Shown here piece by piece: positions 44,201 to 51,599 of a stretch of DNA of 64,000 bases. The position numbers were made by a program, and so were the translations under genes. The DNA lies in NCBI RefSeq assembly GCF_964036595.1, contig NZ_OZ038523.1, forward strand, positions 1,454,501-1,518,500, in the 5' to 3' direction. Position 1 is the stretch's first letter; every line of letters begins with the position of its first letter. Under the pieces are notes generated by a model that was given only the letters and a program-made list of their open reading frames with translations, did no database searches and was not told where the DNA came from. Source of the DNA: Tenacibaculum sp. 190524A05c (GTDB lineage Bacteria; Bacteroidota; Bacteroidia; Flavobacteriales; Flavobacteriaceae).

Positions 44201-44500
44201 AAAATTGATACAATACTTACAGTTTACTTAGGTAAAGTTGATAAACGCCAAGGTATTGTAAGAAGTCCAGAACCAAATGTGAGTAATCGTTTAGGAACTG
44301 CAAGTTGGTATATCAATAGTAGATTTGGTAATCAAACAGCAACTGAAACACGTTTAATCAATCAATTTAAAACGTCTTTAAAAGAAGCATTAGGGCAAAC
44401 AAATGCTTTCTTTAATAAAGATTGGCCAGCTTACAAAGGAGAGGTTGAAAAAATTACAATTTCACCATTTAAAGAGACAAAGATTTTTCAATTGAATTAA
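41297..44500 (+). CDS. Exported BNR/sortilin-type beta-propeller protein
   Basis: A 1067-residue exported protein: signal peptide SISLLLFLVSFIAFGQ, then a double beta-propeller of the VPS10/sortilin or BNR type, with many Asp-box copies such as KSLDGGKTWKS, KTTDGGKTWKQ, ITHDGGENWKK, RSDDGGFKWKM, NITKDGGKTWR and TQNGGATWTD. After about residue 740 comes a beta-rich region with a Lys-rich stretch (KPKKKKKKSKDKSD), then a helical C-terminal segment. Such proteins are often labelled glycosyl hydrolase in Bacteroidota, but no glycosidase catalytic motif is visible and no T9SS sorting domain is present. It lies 54 bases before the S9 peptidase gene, the usual arrangement of an exported protein-handling pair. 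Confidence 0.9.
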   Translation: MKKSISLLLFLVSFIAFGQEFSMDIVKNMKPRNIGPGGMSGRVTAIDVVLKNPDVMYVGTASGGLWKSTSGGIKWEPIFDKEVTASIGAVAIQQSNPSVIWVGTGEGNPRNSLNGGYGVYKSLDGGKTWKSMGLEKTRHIHRVIIHPNNPDVVYVAAIGSPWGEHKERGVYKTTDGGKTWKQILFNNIKTGTADLVMDPSNPNKLIAAMWEHKRDPWFFKSGGKGSGLYITHDGGENWKKVTDKEGFPKGDLGRIGVSISRSNPNVVYALVEAKKNALYRSDDGGFKWKMVNNKSGTSGIGNRPFYYSEIYTDPQNENRVYSIYTYVNVSQDGGKSFKMLMPAYGANNGVHPDHHAWWIHPENGKFMIDGNDGGLNITKDGGKTWRFIGNLPVAQFYHINVDNEFPYNVYGGMQDNGSWRGPAYVWKDQGIRNSYWQEISFGDGFDVVPDKDDSRYGWSMSQQGFVSRYDYKTGNNYTVRPTHPDANVKLRFNWNSAINIDPFDNSTIYFGSQFVHKSTDKGLTWEIISPDLTTNDKSKQKQHESGGLTMDATGAENHCTVLVIEPSPLEKNMLWAATDDGQVHFTQNGGATWTDVSKNVKGLPANSWITQIKASNKNKGEALLVANDYRRFNYTPYAFRTKDYGKTWERIVDQNDVKSYALCIVEDPVESNLLFLGTDDGLYISVDAGNKWTKWTEGFPTVSVKDLVIQPREHDLVIGTFGRAAWVLDDIRPLRAIAKNKSVLSKKIELFNPPTAYQASYQQPSGTRFGADALFNGKNRGYGALMQFYINKPKPKKKKKKSKDKSDMKKEENKIKWDSLKFEFFDGTRLIRTLKRKVPKENGIHTATWYMTEKGVPRASRRIRKSKSEPSGVSVKPGTYKVKLTFGDQTSEQNITVKYDPRLTISNEAINQKYNTSKELEKHQEVMVNAVKQLVESKKIAEGYKKELSTKDKKKYKDQIKASKDIIKKIDTILTVYLGKVDKRQGIVRSPEPNVSNRLGTASWYINSRFGNQTATETRLINQFKTSLKEALGQTNAFFNKDWPAYKGEVEKITISPFKETKIFQLN

Positions 44501-44554
44501 TCCGTAACTTATTGACGACTAGATCGTCTTATTAGAAATCAAAAATATCTAAAA

Positions 44555-46477
44555 ATGAAAAACACAATCTTATGCTCTTTCCTTGTGGGTCTCTGCCTCG
44601 TTTCCTGTAAAGAAAGTAAAAAAGAAGAATTAGATTCTTCTAAAGAAATCAAACAGTATTCCATCAAACAAATGATGGATAATGAAAGTGTTTTTGGTGG
44701 TAGTTTCTCATCTGACAATTCAAAATTATTAGTTACTAGTAATAAATCTGGTATCTATAATATGTATACTGTCAGCACCAAAGATGGAACTTATACTCCA
44801 ATTACAAAATCAGACAGTTCTTCTGTTTATGCTACATCTTACTTCCCTAAAGATGATAGGATGTTATTTAGAATGGATGATAATGGAGATGAAATTTATC
44901 ATATCTACAAACGTGATTTAGATGGAACCATTACTGAACTTACTCCAGGAAAAGGTGTGAGATCAAGTTTTTACGGATGGTCGAAAGATGAGAAAAGTTT
45001 CTTTTATGCTTCAAACAAAAGAGATAGTAAGTACATGGACATTTATGAAATGGACTTAGAAACATTCACTTCTAAAATGATTTATGAAAATAAAGAAGGA
45101 TATGATGTTTCTGCAATCTCAAACAACAAGAAGTTATTTGCATTAAATAAAACAGTAAACACAAATGATAGTGATTTATTCCTTTATGATGTAACTACTA
45201 AAGAAACCGTAAAAATCAATGGAACTTTAAGTGGTAACTCTGCGGAAGATTTTTCTAATGATGATAAGTTCTTTTATTACACTACTGATGCAAATGGAGA
45301 ATTTACAACGTTAATGAAATATGATATCCAAACAAAAGAATCAACAGAAGTCTTAAAAAAGGATTGGGATATTAGCGGAAGTTATTTTACTAATAAAGGA
45401 AAATATCGAGTAACGTATATCAATGAAGATGCAAAAAATGTAATTGAAGTACAAGATGTTGCTACAGGTAAGAATATTGAATTACCAAGTGTGGATGGAA
45501 AAAGCATTACAAGTGTAGGTTTTTCTAGAGACGAATCTATGATGCGTTTTTATGCTGGAGGATCAAATTCACCTTCAAATCTTTATGTTTATGATTTAAA
45601 AACTAAGGATCAAAAACAATTAACCGATGTTTTAAATGATGAAATTAACGGAGATGATTTAGTAAGCGCTAAAGTTATCCGTTATCCTTCTTTTGATGGT
45701 GTAACCATTCCTGCTATTTACTATTTACCACATCAAGCTTCTGCAGAAAATAAAGTTCCTGCATTAGTTTGGGTTCACGGAGGACCAGGAGGACAATCTC
45801 GTCAAAATTTTAGTTCTAGAATTCAATATTTAGTTAATCACGGATATGCTGTTTTAGCTGTAAATAATCGCGGAAGTAGCGGTTACGGAAAGACATTCTA
45901 TAAAATGGACGATAAGAATCATGGTGAAAAAGATTTACAAGACTGTGTAGAAGGTAAAAACTGGTTAGCAAAACAAGCTGAAATTGATCCAGAAAAAATT
46001 GGAATTCTTGGAGGCTCATATGGTGGTTATATGACTATGGCTGCTCTTACTTACACTCCAGAAGAATTTGCAGTTGGAGTCAATATTTTTGGAGTAACGA
46101 ATTGGATGCGTACTTTAAAAAGTATTCCACCATGGTGGGAATCATTCAGGGAAGCTTTATACAAAGAATTAGGAGATCCACATTCGGCCGATTCAGTTCG
46201 ATTAAAAAGAATCTCTCCCCTATTCCATACAGATAAAGTTACTAAACCACTAATGGTATTACAAGGAGCTAAAGATCCTAGAGTTTTACAAGTTGAGTCT
46301 GATGAAATCGTAGCTGGAGTTAAGAAAAACGGTGTTCCTGTGGAATACGTATTATTCGAAGATGAAGGTCATGGTTTCGCTAAAAAAGAAAATCAAATTG
46401 AAGCTAACAGTAGAATTTTAAAATTCTTAGATCAATATCTTAAAAAGAAAGAGCCAATCGAGAAGTCGGCTTTATAA
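44555..46477 (+). CDS. S9 family prolyl oligopeptidase-like lipoprotein
   Basis: A 640-residue serine peptidase. A lipoprotein signal ends CLVSC (Cys near residue 17). The N-terminal part (about 35-375) is a WD40/beta-propeller-like domain with repeated YxxDxxT strands; the C-terminal alpha/beta hydrolase domain has VWVHGGPGGQSRQNF, the nucleophile GGSYGGYMTM, the acid residue in QGAKDPRV and the histidine in DEGHGFAKKEN. This is the DPP IV/acylaminoacyl peptidase arrangement (S9B/S9C). It probably trims small peptides in the periplasm. It follows the BNR propeller gene by 54 bases and is closed by a terminator at 46491-46533. Confidence 0.94.
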   Translation: MKNTILCSFLVGLCLVSCKESKKEELDSSKEIKQYSIKQMMDNESVFGGSFSSDNSKLLVTSNKSGIYNMYTVSTKDGTYTPITKSDSSSVYATSYFPKDDRMLFRMDDNGDEIYHIYKRDLDGTITELTPGKGVRSSFYGWSKDEKSFFYASNKRDSKYMDIYEMDLETFTSKMIYENKEGYDVSAISNNKKLFALNKTVNTNDSDLFLYDVTTKETVKINGTLSGNSAEDFSNDDKFFYYTTDANGEFTTLMKYDIQTKESTEVLKKDWDISGSYFTNKGKYRVTYINEDAKNVIEVQDVATGKNIELPSVDGKSITSVGFSRDESMMRFYAGGSNSPSNLYVYDLKTKDQKQLTDVLNDEINGDDLVSAKVIRYPSFDGVTIPAIYYLPHQASAENKVPALVWVHGGPGGQSRQNFSSRIQYLVNHGYAVLAVNNRGSSGYGKTFYKMDDKNHGEKDLQDCVEGKNWLAKQAEIDPEKIGILGGSYGGYMTMAALTYTPEEFAVGVNIFGVTNWMRTLKSIPPWWESFREALYKELGDPHSADSVRLKRISPLFHTDKVTKPLMVLQGAKDPRVLQVESDEIVAGVKKNGVPVEYVLFEDEGHGFAKKENQIEANSRILKFLDQYLKKKEPIEKSAL

Positions 46478-46490
46478 ATTAAATCAATAA

Positions 46491-46533
46491 AAAAATAGAA
46501 TCTCTAGTTTATTAAATTGGAGATTCTATTTTT
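46491..46533 (+). terminator. Terminator of the S9 gene, overlapping the next promoter
   Basis: A 14-bp perfect stem (arms 46491-46504 and 46520-46533, AAAAATAGAATCTC with GAGATTCTATTTTT) has a 15-base loop and ends in five Ts. Its 3' arm contains the -7 box TATTTTTG of the following gene. Confidence 0.8.
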
Positions 46534-46534
46534 G
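46527..46534 (+). promoter_or_regulatory. -7 box of the DUF2490 gene
   Basis: TATTTTTG matches TAnnTTTG and lies 19 bases before the ATG at 46553. It is embedded in the 3' arm of the terminator of the preceding gene. Confidence 0.6.
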
Positions 46535-46552
46535 TTTTATAACATATTCAAA

Positions 46553-47218
46553 ATGAAGAGAAGATTATTAGCACTTTTAGCATTATTTGTTTTTTGTCAA
46601 ATAAATGCACAACAAAATCCTGAAAAAGAATTAGGGATTTGGTACATGTACAATGGTTCACACAAAATATCTGATAAGTTCAGTATAAAATCTATGGCTC
46701 ATTTTAGATTTTTTGAAATTGGAGAAGATATGCAACAATACATTTTACGTTTTGGATTGAATTATAAAATTGATAACACATTAAGTGCTACACTAGGATA
46801 TGCATTTCTAGATACTGATACTACATTTGGATTAGATGGAGGAACATTTGGAGATCATCGTATTTATGAAGATTTACTAGCTAACCATAAAATCTCGAAA
46901 CTAAGTTTTGCGCATAGATTACGTGCAGAACATCGTTTTTTCAACTCTCAAACTGGTCATTTATTAAGATATCAATTAGGTTTAAGTTATCCGATTGCAG
47001 AAAAATGGTCAACTTATATTTATGATGAAGTCTTCTTCGATTTTGATGGTGGAGATGCTTATAATCAAAATTGGTTTGGACTAGGTTTTAAGTACCAACT
47101 TTCTAAAGTTGCAAAATTACAATTGGGTTATATGAGTATTAATATAAATAATCAGAACTTAGATAGAATTCAATTGGGTATTGCTATTAGTACGGATCAT
47201 AGAAAAAAGAAGAAATAA
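46553..47218 (+). CDS. DUF2490 family outer-membrane-like protein
   Basis: A 221-residue exported protein. The signal peptide RRLLALLALFVFCQINAQ is followed by alternating hydrophobic and polar strands and repeated aromatic residues: ELGIWYMYNGSHKISDKFSI, YILRFGLNYKIDNTLSATLGYAF, LLRYQLGLSYPIAEKWSTYI, NWFGLGFKYQLSKVAKLQLGY and a terminal IQLGIAIST. This is the pattern of DUF2490 beta-barrel proteins. A frame extension to a TTG at 46517 exists but would hide the signal peptide; the ATG at 46553 agrees with the promoter box. Function is unknown. It is followed 34 bases later by the DUF819 gene. Confidence 0.88.
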   Translation: MKRRLLALLALFVFCQINAQQNPEKELGIWYMYNGSHKISDKFSIKSMAHFRFFEIGEDMQQYILRFGLNYKIDNTLSATLGYAFLDTDTTFGLDGGTFGDHRIYEDLLANHKISKLSFAHRLRAEHRFFNSQTGHLLRYQLGLSYPIAEKWSTYIYDEVFFDFDGGDAYNQNWFGLGFKYQLSKVAKLQLGYMSININNQNLDRIQLGIAISTDHRKKKK

Positions 47219-47252
47219 AAATTTTGATACCTTAGCAAAAACTTAACAACTA

Positions 47253-48521
47253 ATGGAAAATCAACCTTTCTTTTCTAATGACGCTATTGTCTTTGGTATC
47301 TTAATGATTTCACTTGGATTTGTATTTTATACTGAAAGTATAAAAAAAGGATTCTGGTTAAAATTCTACAAAATTGTACCTGGATTATTAATGTGTTATT
47401 TAATCCCTGCAATATTTAATTCTTTAGGAATTATTTCAGCAGACACTTCTAAAACTTATTACATCGCTAGTAGATTTTTATTACCTGCCTCATTGGTTTT
47501 GATGACTTTGAGTATTGATTTAAAAGCTATTTTTAATCTTGGTCCTAAAGCCTTAATTATGTTCTTTACTGGAACTTTAGGAATTGTAATTGGTGGTCCA
47601 ATCGCAATATTACTAATATCATTAGTTTCTCCTGAAACAGTTGGAGGTGTAGGTTTTGACGCAGTATGGAGAGGATTATCAACTCTTGCCGGAAGTTGGA
47701 TTGGTGGTGGAGCAAATCAAGCTGCTATGTTAGAGATTTATCAATATAATCCGGAAAAATATGGAGGAATGGTGTTGGTTGATATTGTTGTAGCAAATAT
47801 TTGGATGGCGTTACTTTTAATTGGTATTGGTAAATCAGATAAAATTGATAACTGGTTAAAAGCGGATAATTCTGCAATTGAAGAATTAAAAAGAAAAGTG
47901 AGTTCATTTACCGAGAAAGTTTCTAGAAATCCATCTTTAACGGATTTAATGATTCTTCTAGCTTTAGCTTTTGGTGCTGTTGGAATTGCGCATTGGGGAG
48001 CCGAATCTATTTCATCATTTCTAACCGAAAATGTAAGTGCTGTAGCCGATAAAAGTTCAGCATTATCATCATTCTCTTCAAAATTCTTTTGGATGATTAC
48101 TATTGCCACAGCAATTGGAATAGGACTTTCATTTACGAAAGCTAAAAATTATGAAGGTGCAGGAGCTAGTAAATTAGGTAGTGTATTCATATATGTATTG
48201 GTAGCAACGATTGGGATGAAAATGGATTTATCTAAAATTATTGAGAACCCAGGTTTAATTGCTATCGGTTTAGTTTGGATGGCTATTCATGCTGGTTTAT
48301 TAATATTAGTAGCAAAACTTATTCGTGCTCCATATTTTTTCTTAGCTGTTGGTAGTCAAGCAAACGTTGGTGGTGCTGCGAGTGCACCTGTTGTTGCAGC
48401 TGCATTTCACCCATCATTAGCAACTGTAGGAGTTTTATTAGCTGTTTTCGGTTATGTTGTAGGAACATATGGTGCTATTTTGTGTACAATTTTAATGGAA
48501 ATAGCCTCAAAAGTTGTCTAG
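47253..48521 (+). CDS. DUF819 family membrane protein
   Basis: A 422-residue polytopic membrane protein of the DUF819 (YjcL-like) family with about ten to twelve helices. Landmarks: RFLLPASLVLMTLSIDLKAI, GTLGIVIGGPIAI, LAGSWIGGGANQAAMLEIYQ in the first half, and VGSQANVGGAASAPVVAAAF in the second, giving paired GGGAN/ANVGGAAS re-entrant-like motifs typical of transporters. The substrate is unknown. It probably shares a message with the DUF2490 gene before it; the DUF4369 gene follows 37 bases later. Confidence 0.92.
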   Translation: MENQPFFSNDAIVFGILMISLGFVFYTESIKKGFWLKFYKIVPGLLMCYLIPAIFNSLGIISADTSKTYYIASRFLLPASLVLMTLSIDLKAIFNLGPKALIMFFTGTLGIVIGGPIAILLISLVSPETVGGVGFDAVWRGLSTLAGSWIGGGANQAAMLEIYQYNPEKYGGMVLVDIVVANIWMALLLIGIGKSDKIDNWLKADNSAIEELKRKVSSFTEKVSRNPSLTDLMILLALAFGAVGIAHWGAESISSFLTENVSAVADKSSALSSFSSKFFWMITIATAIGIGLSFTKAKNYEGAGASKLGSVFIYVLVATIGMKMDLSKIIENPGLIAIGLVWMAIHAGLLILVAKLIRAPYFFLAVGSQANVGGAASAPVVAAAFHPSLATVGVLLAVFGYVVGTYGAILCTILMEIASKVV

Positions 48522-48558
48522 AATTCTGCATATTTGCAATCGAAAATTTTAAATATAT

Positions 48559-49275
48559 ATGAGAAATATTATCGCATTATTACTTGTTTCGTTAATCGCT
48601 TTTTCTTGTTCATCAGAGAAAAAAATGGGAAACATGGTAGTAACAGGACAAATTAAAGGTCTTAAAAAGGGTACTTTATATCTTCAAAAAATGATTGACA
48701 CTACTATTGTTTCAGTAGATTCTATTCAGTTATTAGGTGATGATAAATTCTCTCTTACGGATGATGTAGACTCTCCAGTTATGTATTACCTAACTTTTGA
48801 CGGAAATACCGAACCTAAGAAATTAATGTTCTTTGGAGAAAAAGGAACAGTAACTATTAATGATAAAGTTGAAGAATTTGGTTTTAAACCAACGGTTACC
48901 GGTTCTAAGAATCAAGAAGTAATGGATAAATTCAATGAAGTTGATAATCAATTTAAAATGAAACGTTTAGATTTCATTGCTAAAGATTTAGAAGCTCGTG
49001 CTAAAAAAGACAGTGTCTTAGCGGATAGTCTAGCTAAAGAATATAAAAAATTAGTTCGTCGTCGTTTCTTATTTACTACAAACTTTGCTATCTCAAATAA
49101 AGATAGTGAAGCGGCTGCATACATCGCTTTAACGGAATTATTCGATGCAAATATTTACTTATTAGATACGATTAATAATAGCTTAACAGATAAGGTTAAA
49201 GGATCTGATTATGGTAAACGATTGAATAAGTTTGTTACAGAAATCAAAGAAGCAGAAGCTAAAAAAACTGAATAG
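48559..49275 (+). CDS. DUF4369 family lipoprotein
   Basis: A 238-residue lipoprotein with signal peptide and lipobox AFSCS (Cys near residue 17). The N-terminal beta-rich part, VVTGQIKGLKKGTLYLQKM followed by SVDSIQLLGDDKFSL and YLTFDGN, is the DUF4369 domain commonly found at the N-terminus of TlpA-type thioredoxin proteins. Here the C-terminal part is helical and Lys/Glu-rich, and no thioredoxin CxxC is present, so the gene encodes the stand-alone form. A near-match -7 box, CATATTTG (48529-48536), precedes it, and a strong terminator follows, so it may be separately expressed. Confidence 0.9.
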   Translation: MRNIIALLLVSLIAFSCSSEKKMGNMVVTGQIKGLKKGTLYLQKMIDTTIVSVDSIQLLGDDKFSLTDDVDSPVMYYLTFDGNTEPKKLMFFGEKGTVTINDKVEEFGFKPTVTGSKNQEVMDKFNEVDNQFKMKRLDFIAKDLEARAKKDSVLADSLAKEYKKLVRRRFLFTTNFAISNKDSEAAAYIALTELFDANIYLLDTINNSLTDKVKGSDYGKRLNKFVTEIKEAEAKKTE

Positions 49276-49305
49276 GTTAATAATAATTAACTCTTATAAA
49301 AATAT

Positions 49306-49335
49306 AAAGCCTTTCTTTTCAGAAAGGCTTTTTTG
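49306..49335 (+). terminator. Intrinsic terminator of the DUF4369 gene
   Basis: Arms 49306-49315 (AAAGCCTTTC) and 49322-49331 (GAAAGGCTTT) form a 10-bp stem with a 6-base loop and a T tract, 30 bases after the stop. Confidence 0.9.
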
Positions 49336-49560
49336 GTCTTTTAGTTTAAGTTCAGTAGCATTCCCCCAAATTTTACTTTCCCTTAAAACATAGGATAGAC
49401 CCATGGTGTAAATATATGAAAAAACTAAGAAACTATTGATTTACTGATTATTAACTAATTAGCATGAAATTATAGTATCATAAAATGATAAAATAGTACC
49501 AAAAAAGCAACACGGATGCATTAAAGTGTGTGACATTTACAAAAATTCAGTGTCAAAAGC

Positions 49561-49629
49561 ATGAGTAAAATATGGATTGATTACTATCCTTTATCTTACA
49601 TACTTATTAAATTAATAAGTAATTACTAG
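49561..49629 (+). CDS. Possible 22-residue peptide directly before a terminator
   Basis: ATG at 49561 opens a frame of 22 codons ending TAG at 49627-49629. The product, SKIWIDYYPLSYILIKLISNY after the start (read as two halves SKIWIDYYPLS and YILIKLISNY), is hydrophobic and tyrosine-rich. The last base of the stop is the first base of a GGGGC/GCCCC hairpin with a T tract. This adjacency suggests a real short transcript, but the coding status is unproved. Confidence 0.35.
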   Translation: MSKIWIDYYPLSYILIKLISNY

Positions 49630-49653
49630 GGGCTTATATGCCCCTTTCTTTTT
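49629..49653 (+). terminator. Intrinsic terminator of a small unannotated transcript
   Basis: GGGGC (49629-49633) and GCCCC (49640-49644) pair with a 6-base loop (TTATAT), followed by TTTCTTTTT. It is the only GC-rich hairpin in this spacer and does not belong to a long gene. Confidence 0.75.
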
Positions 49654-49792
49654 GCAGTCTTTTCAGTTTATAAATATTTCTTACATCACTTTCTTTACTT
49701 TTTTTCAATAGTTTTATTCTTACAAGAGATATTACATTTATAAACAATCAATAAGAAGTTTATCCTCTTTTCAATCATCAATTCAATCCAAA

Positions 49793-51538
49793 ATGACTAA
49801 CAAAAAATTCAAGCTTTGTATTACAATGGCTGGAGCAGTATCAGCTGGCGCTTATACAGCCGGTGTATTAGACTATTTATTAGAAACTTTACATCTTTGG
49901 GAAATTGCAAAAGAGAATAATCGTAAAATAGGACAAGGTAATCCTGGCTACGACAACTCTATTCCTATGCATGAAGTTGAAATTGATGTTATTAATGGAG
50001 CCTCAGCCGGAGGAATAACAGGAACGCTAGCTGTTTTAAACTTACTCGATAAAAATTATAATCATTACAATAGAGAAAATCCTAAAGGAGAAAACAATCG
50101 TTTTTATAAGAGTTGGGTTAAAATGGCGGACGATGACAAAGAAATAACATTGAATAAAATGTTACATCGAGATGATATTAAAGCTGGTGAAAAGCCAGAA
50201 TCTTTGCTTAATACCAAAGCGATAGAATCAATAGCTGATGAAGCTCTACTTATAAAAGAGCAAAAGAATTATCCAAAATACGTCTCTAAAAATCTAGATT
50301 TAATATTAACTATTAGTAATCTACGTGGAATCAATTTTAAGGTAGATTTTGACGGAAGAAGTTATAATAGTTCAGGGACTACAATAACGAATCATGGTGG
50401 TTTTTTCAGATATAAAACTGTAAACAATAGTTATCCTAATAGAGGAATCCCTAAAAAAAATGACTCACTTTATCACGTCTTAGATCTAAAAAATCAAACA
50501 GATATTTCCGTTCTACGTAATGCTACATTAAGTACATCTGCTTTTCCAATAGGTTTAAAATCCAGACAATTAAATATTTACACCGAATATTTAAACCGTT
50601 ACCCCAAATATCTATTCGGTAAAGATCGTTTACATGCCATTTCTCCTATCCTTAAAAATGAAAAATTGTATCATTTCAATTCTATCGATGGAGGGTTAAT
50701 TAATAACGAACCGTATGGAATTGCTTTAAAAGTAATGCACGAGAAAAACGCTAATATTCTAAAGAATAAGGATAATAATTACGCAGTAATAATGGTTGAT
50801 CCTTTTCCTAACCTAAATTCAACTGAAGAAAATTACACTCCGAAAAGTGATATTATTTCTGTAGTAAAAGGAATGTTTAAAGCCTTACGAAACCAAGTAA
50901 TGTTTAATCAAGATGGAATTCTAGAGGCATTATCACTTTCTGATAGAACTAAATTCTTAATAGCACCCATACGTAAGGAAAAAATAGAAGGTAAATGGGT
51001 AAGAGCTCAAAATGATTTGGCCTCTGCTCCACTGAATGGATTTGCAGGATTTTTAGATGAATCATTTAGAGAACATGATTTTAAATTAGGTAGACAGAAC
51101 TGTCAAACATTTTTGCGTTATTATTTTGCGGTAAAGGATGAAAATATTCAAAGTAGACTTCAATCTGATCCTACCAATGAAGCTAAAGATAGGTTCTCTT
51201 TTTCTGTGCCTCCAAAAGATCCAAACGCAAATAAATTTTATCCTATTATTCCAGATGTTCGTTTATTAAATGCTTTTAAAGACATCAGTGATAAGGAGAA
51301 TTATGGTTCCGACGCTAAAATTCACTATCCGATTTACCCGAAGTTTGATACAAAACGTTTTGAAAAGACATTCAAAACACCTATCAAAAGGCGAATTTCA
51401 TATGTAGTCAAAGGAATAAGTAATAGCAGAATGCTAACTTTTGGATTTAATAGACTTTTCAAAAACAAAGCTTATAATTACATCAAAAACACAATTGAAA
51501 AAGAATTAGAAGAAGCTCAGTTAATTAGAAAGGATTGA
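49793..51538 (+). CDS. Patatin-like phospholipase
   Basis: A 581-residue patatin-fold hydrolase. The oxyanion region ITMAGAVSAGAYTAGVLDYL is near the N-terminus, the nucleophile serine is in VINGASAGGITGTLAV (GASAG, the GxSxG elbow), and the catalytic Asp is in SIDGGLINNEPYGIAL (DGG). No signal peptide is visible, so it is probably cytoplasmic or secreted by another route. The C-terminal 200 residues are basic and have no assigned domain. Patatin-like proteins hydrolyse phospholipid or other acyl esters; some act as effectors, others in lipid turnover, and sequence alone does not decide. It is transcribed alone, closed by the terminator at 51548-51578. Confidence 0.92.
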   Translation: MTNKKFKLCITMAGAVSAGAYTAGVLDYLLETLHLWEIAKENNRKIGQGNPGYDNSIPMHEVEIDVINGASAGGITGTLAVLNLLDKNYNHYNRENPKGENNRFYKSWVKMADDDKEITLNKMLHRDDIKAGEKPESLLNTKAIESIADEALLIKEQKNYPKYVSKNLDLILTISNLRGINFKVDFDGRSYNSSGTTITNHGGFFRYKTVNNSYPNRGIPKKNDSLYHVLDLKNQTDISVLRNATLSTSAFPIGLKSRQLNIYTEYLNRYPKYLFGKDRLHAISPILKNEKLYHFNSIDGGLINNEPYGIALKVMHEKNANILKNKDNNYAVIMVDPFPNLNSTEENYTPKSDIISVVKGMFKALRNQVMFNQDGILEALSLSDRTKFLIAPIRKEKIEGKWVRAQNDLASAPLNGFAGFLDESFREHDFKLGRQNCQTFLRYYFAVKDENIQSRLQSDPTNEAKDRFSFSVPPKDPNANKFYPIIPDVRLLNAFKDISDKENYGSDAKIHYPIYPKFDTKRFEKTFKTPIKRRISYVVKGISNSRMLTFGFNRLFKNKAYNYIKNTIEKELEEAQLIRKD

Positions 51539-51547
51539 TTTAAAAAT

Positions 51548-51578
51548 AAAAACTCGGATATCGAGATATCCGAGTTTT
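51548..51578. terminator. Bidirectional terminator between patatin and DUF885 genes
   Basis: ACTCGGATAT (51552-51561) and ATATCCGAGT (51566-51575) form a 10-bp perfect stem flanked by A and T runs, between two convergent genes. Confidence 0.9.
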
Positions 51579-51599
51579 CATTATAATCTGATAGATTTA

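Larger units (their letters stand above)
49276..49792. other. 517-base intergenic region with two terminators and a short frame
   Basis: After the DUF4369 terminator (49306-49335) the region is AT-rich. It holds an inverted repeat at 49476-49490 (TATCAT, AAA, ATGATA), a weak TGACA/TGTCA pairing at 49531-49555, a 22-codon frame at 49561-49629 and a second terminator at 49629-49653. A terminator without an annotated gene suggests a small transcript between about 49480 and 49650. Confidence 0.6.
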
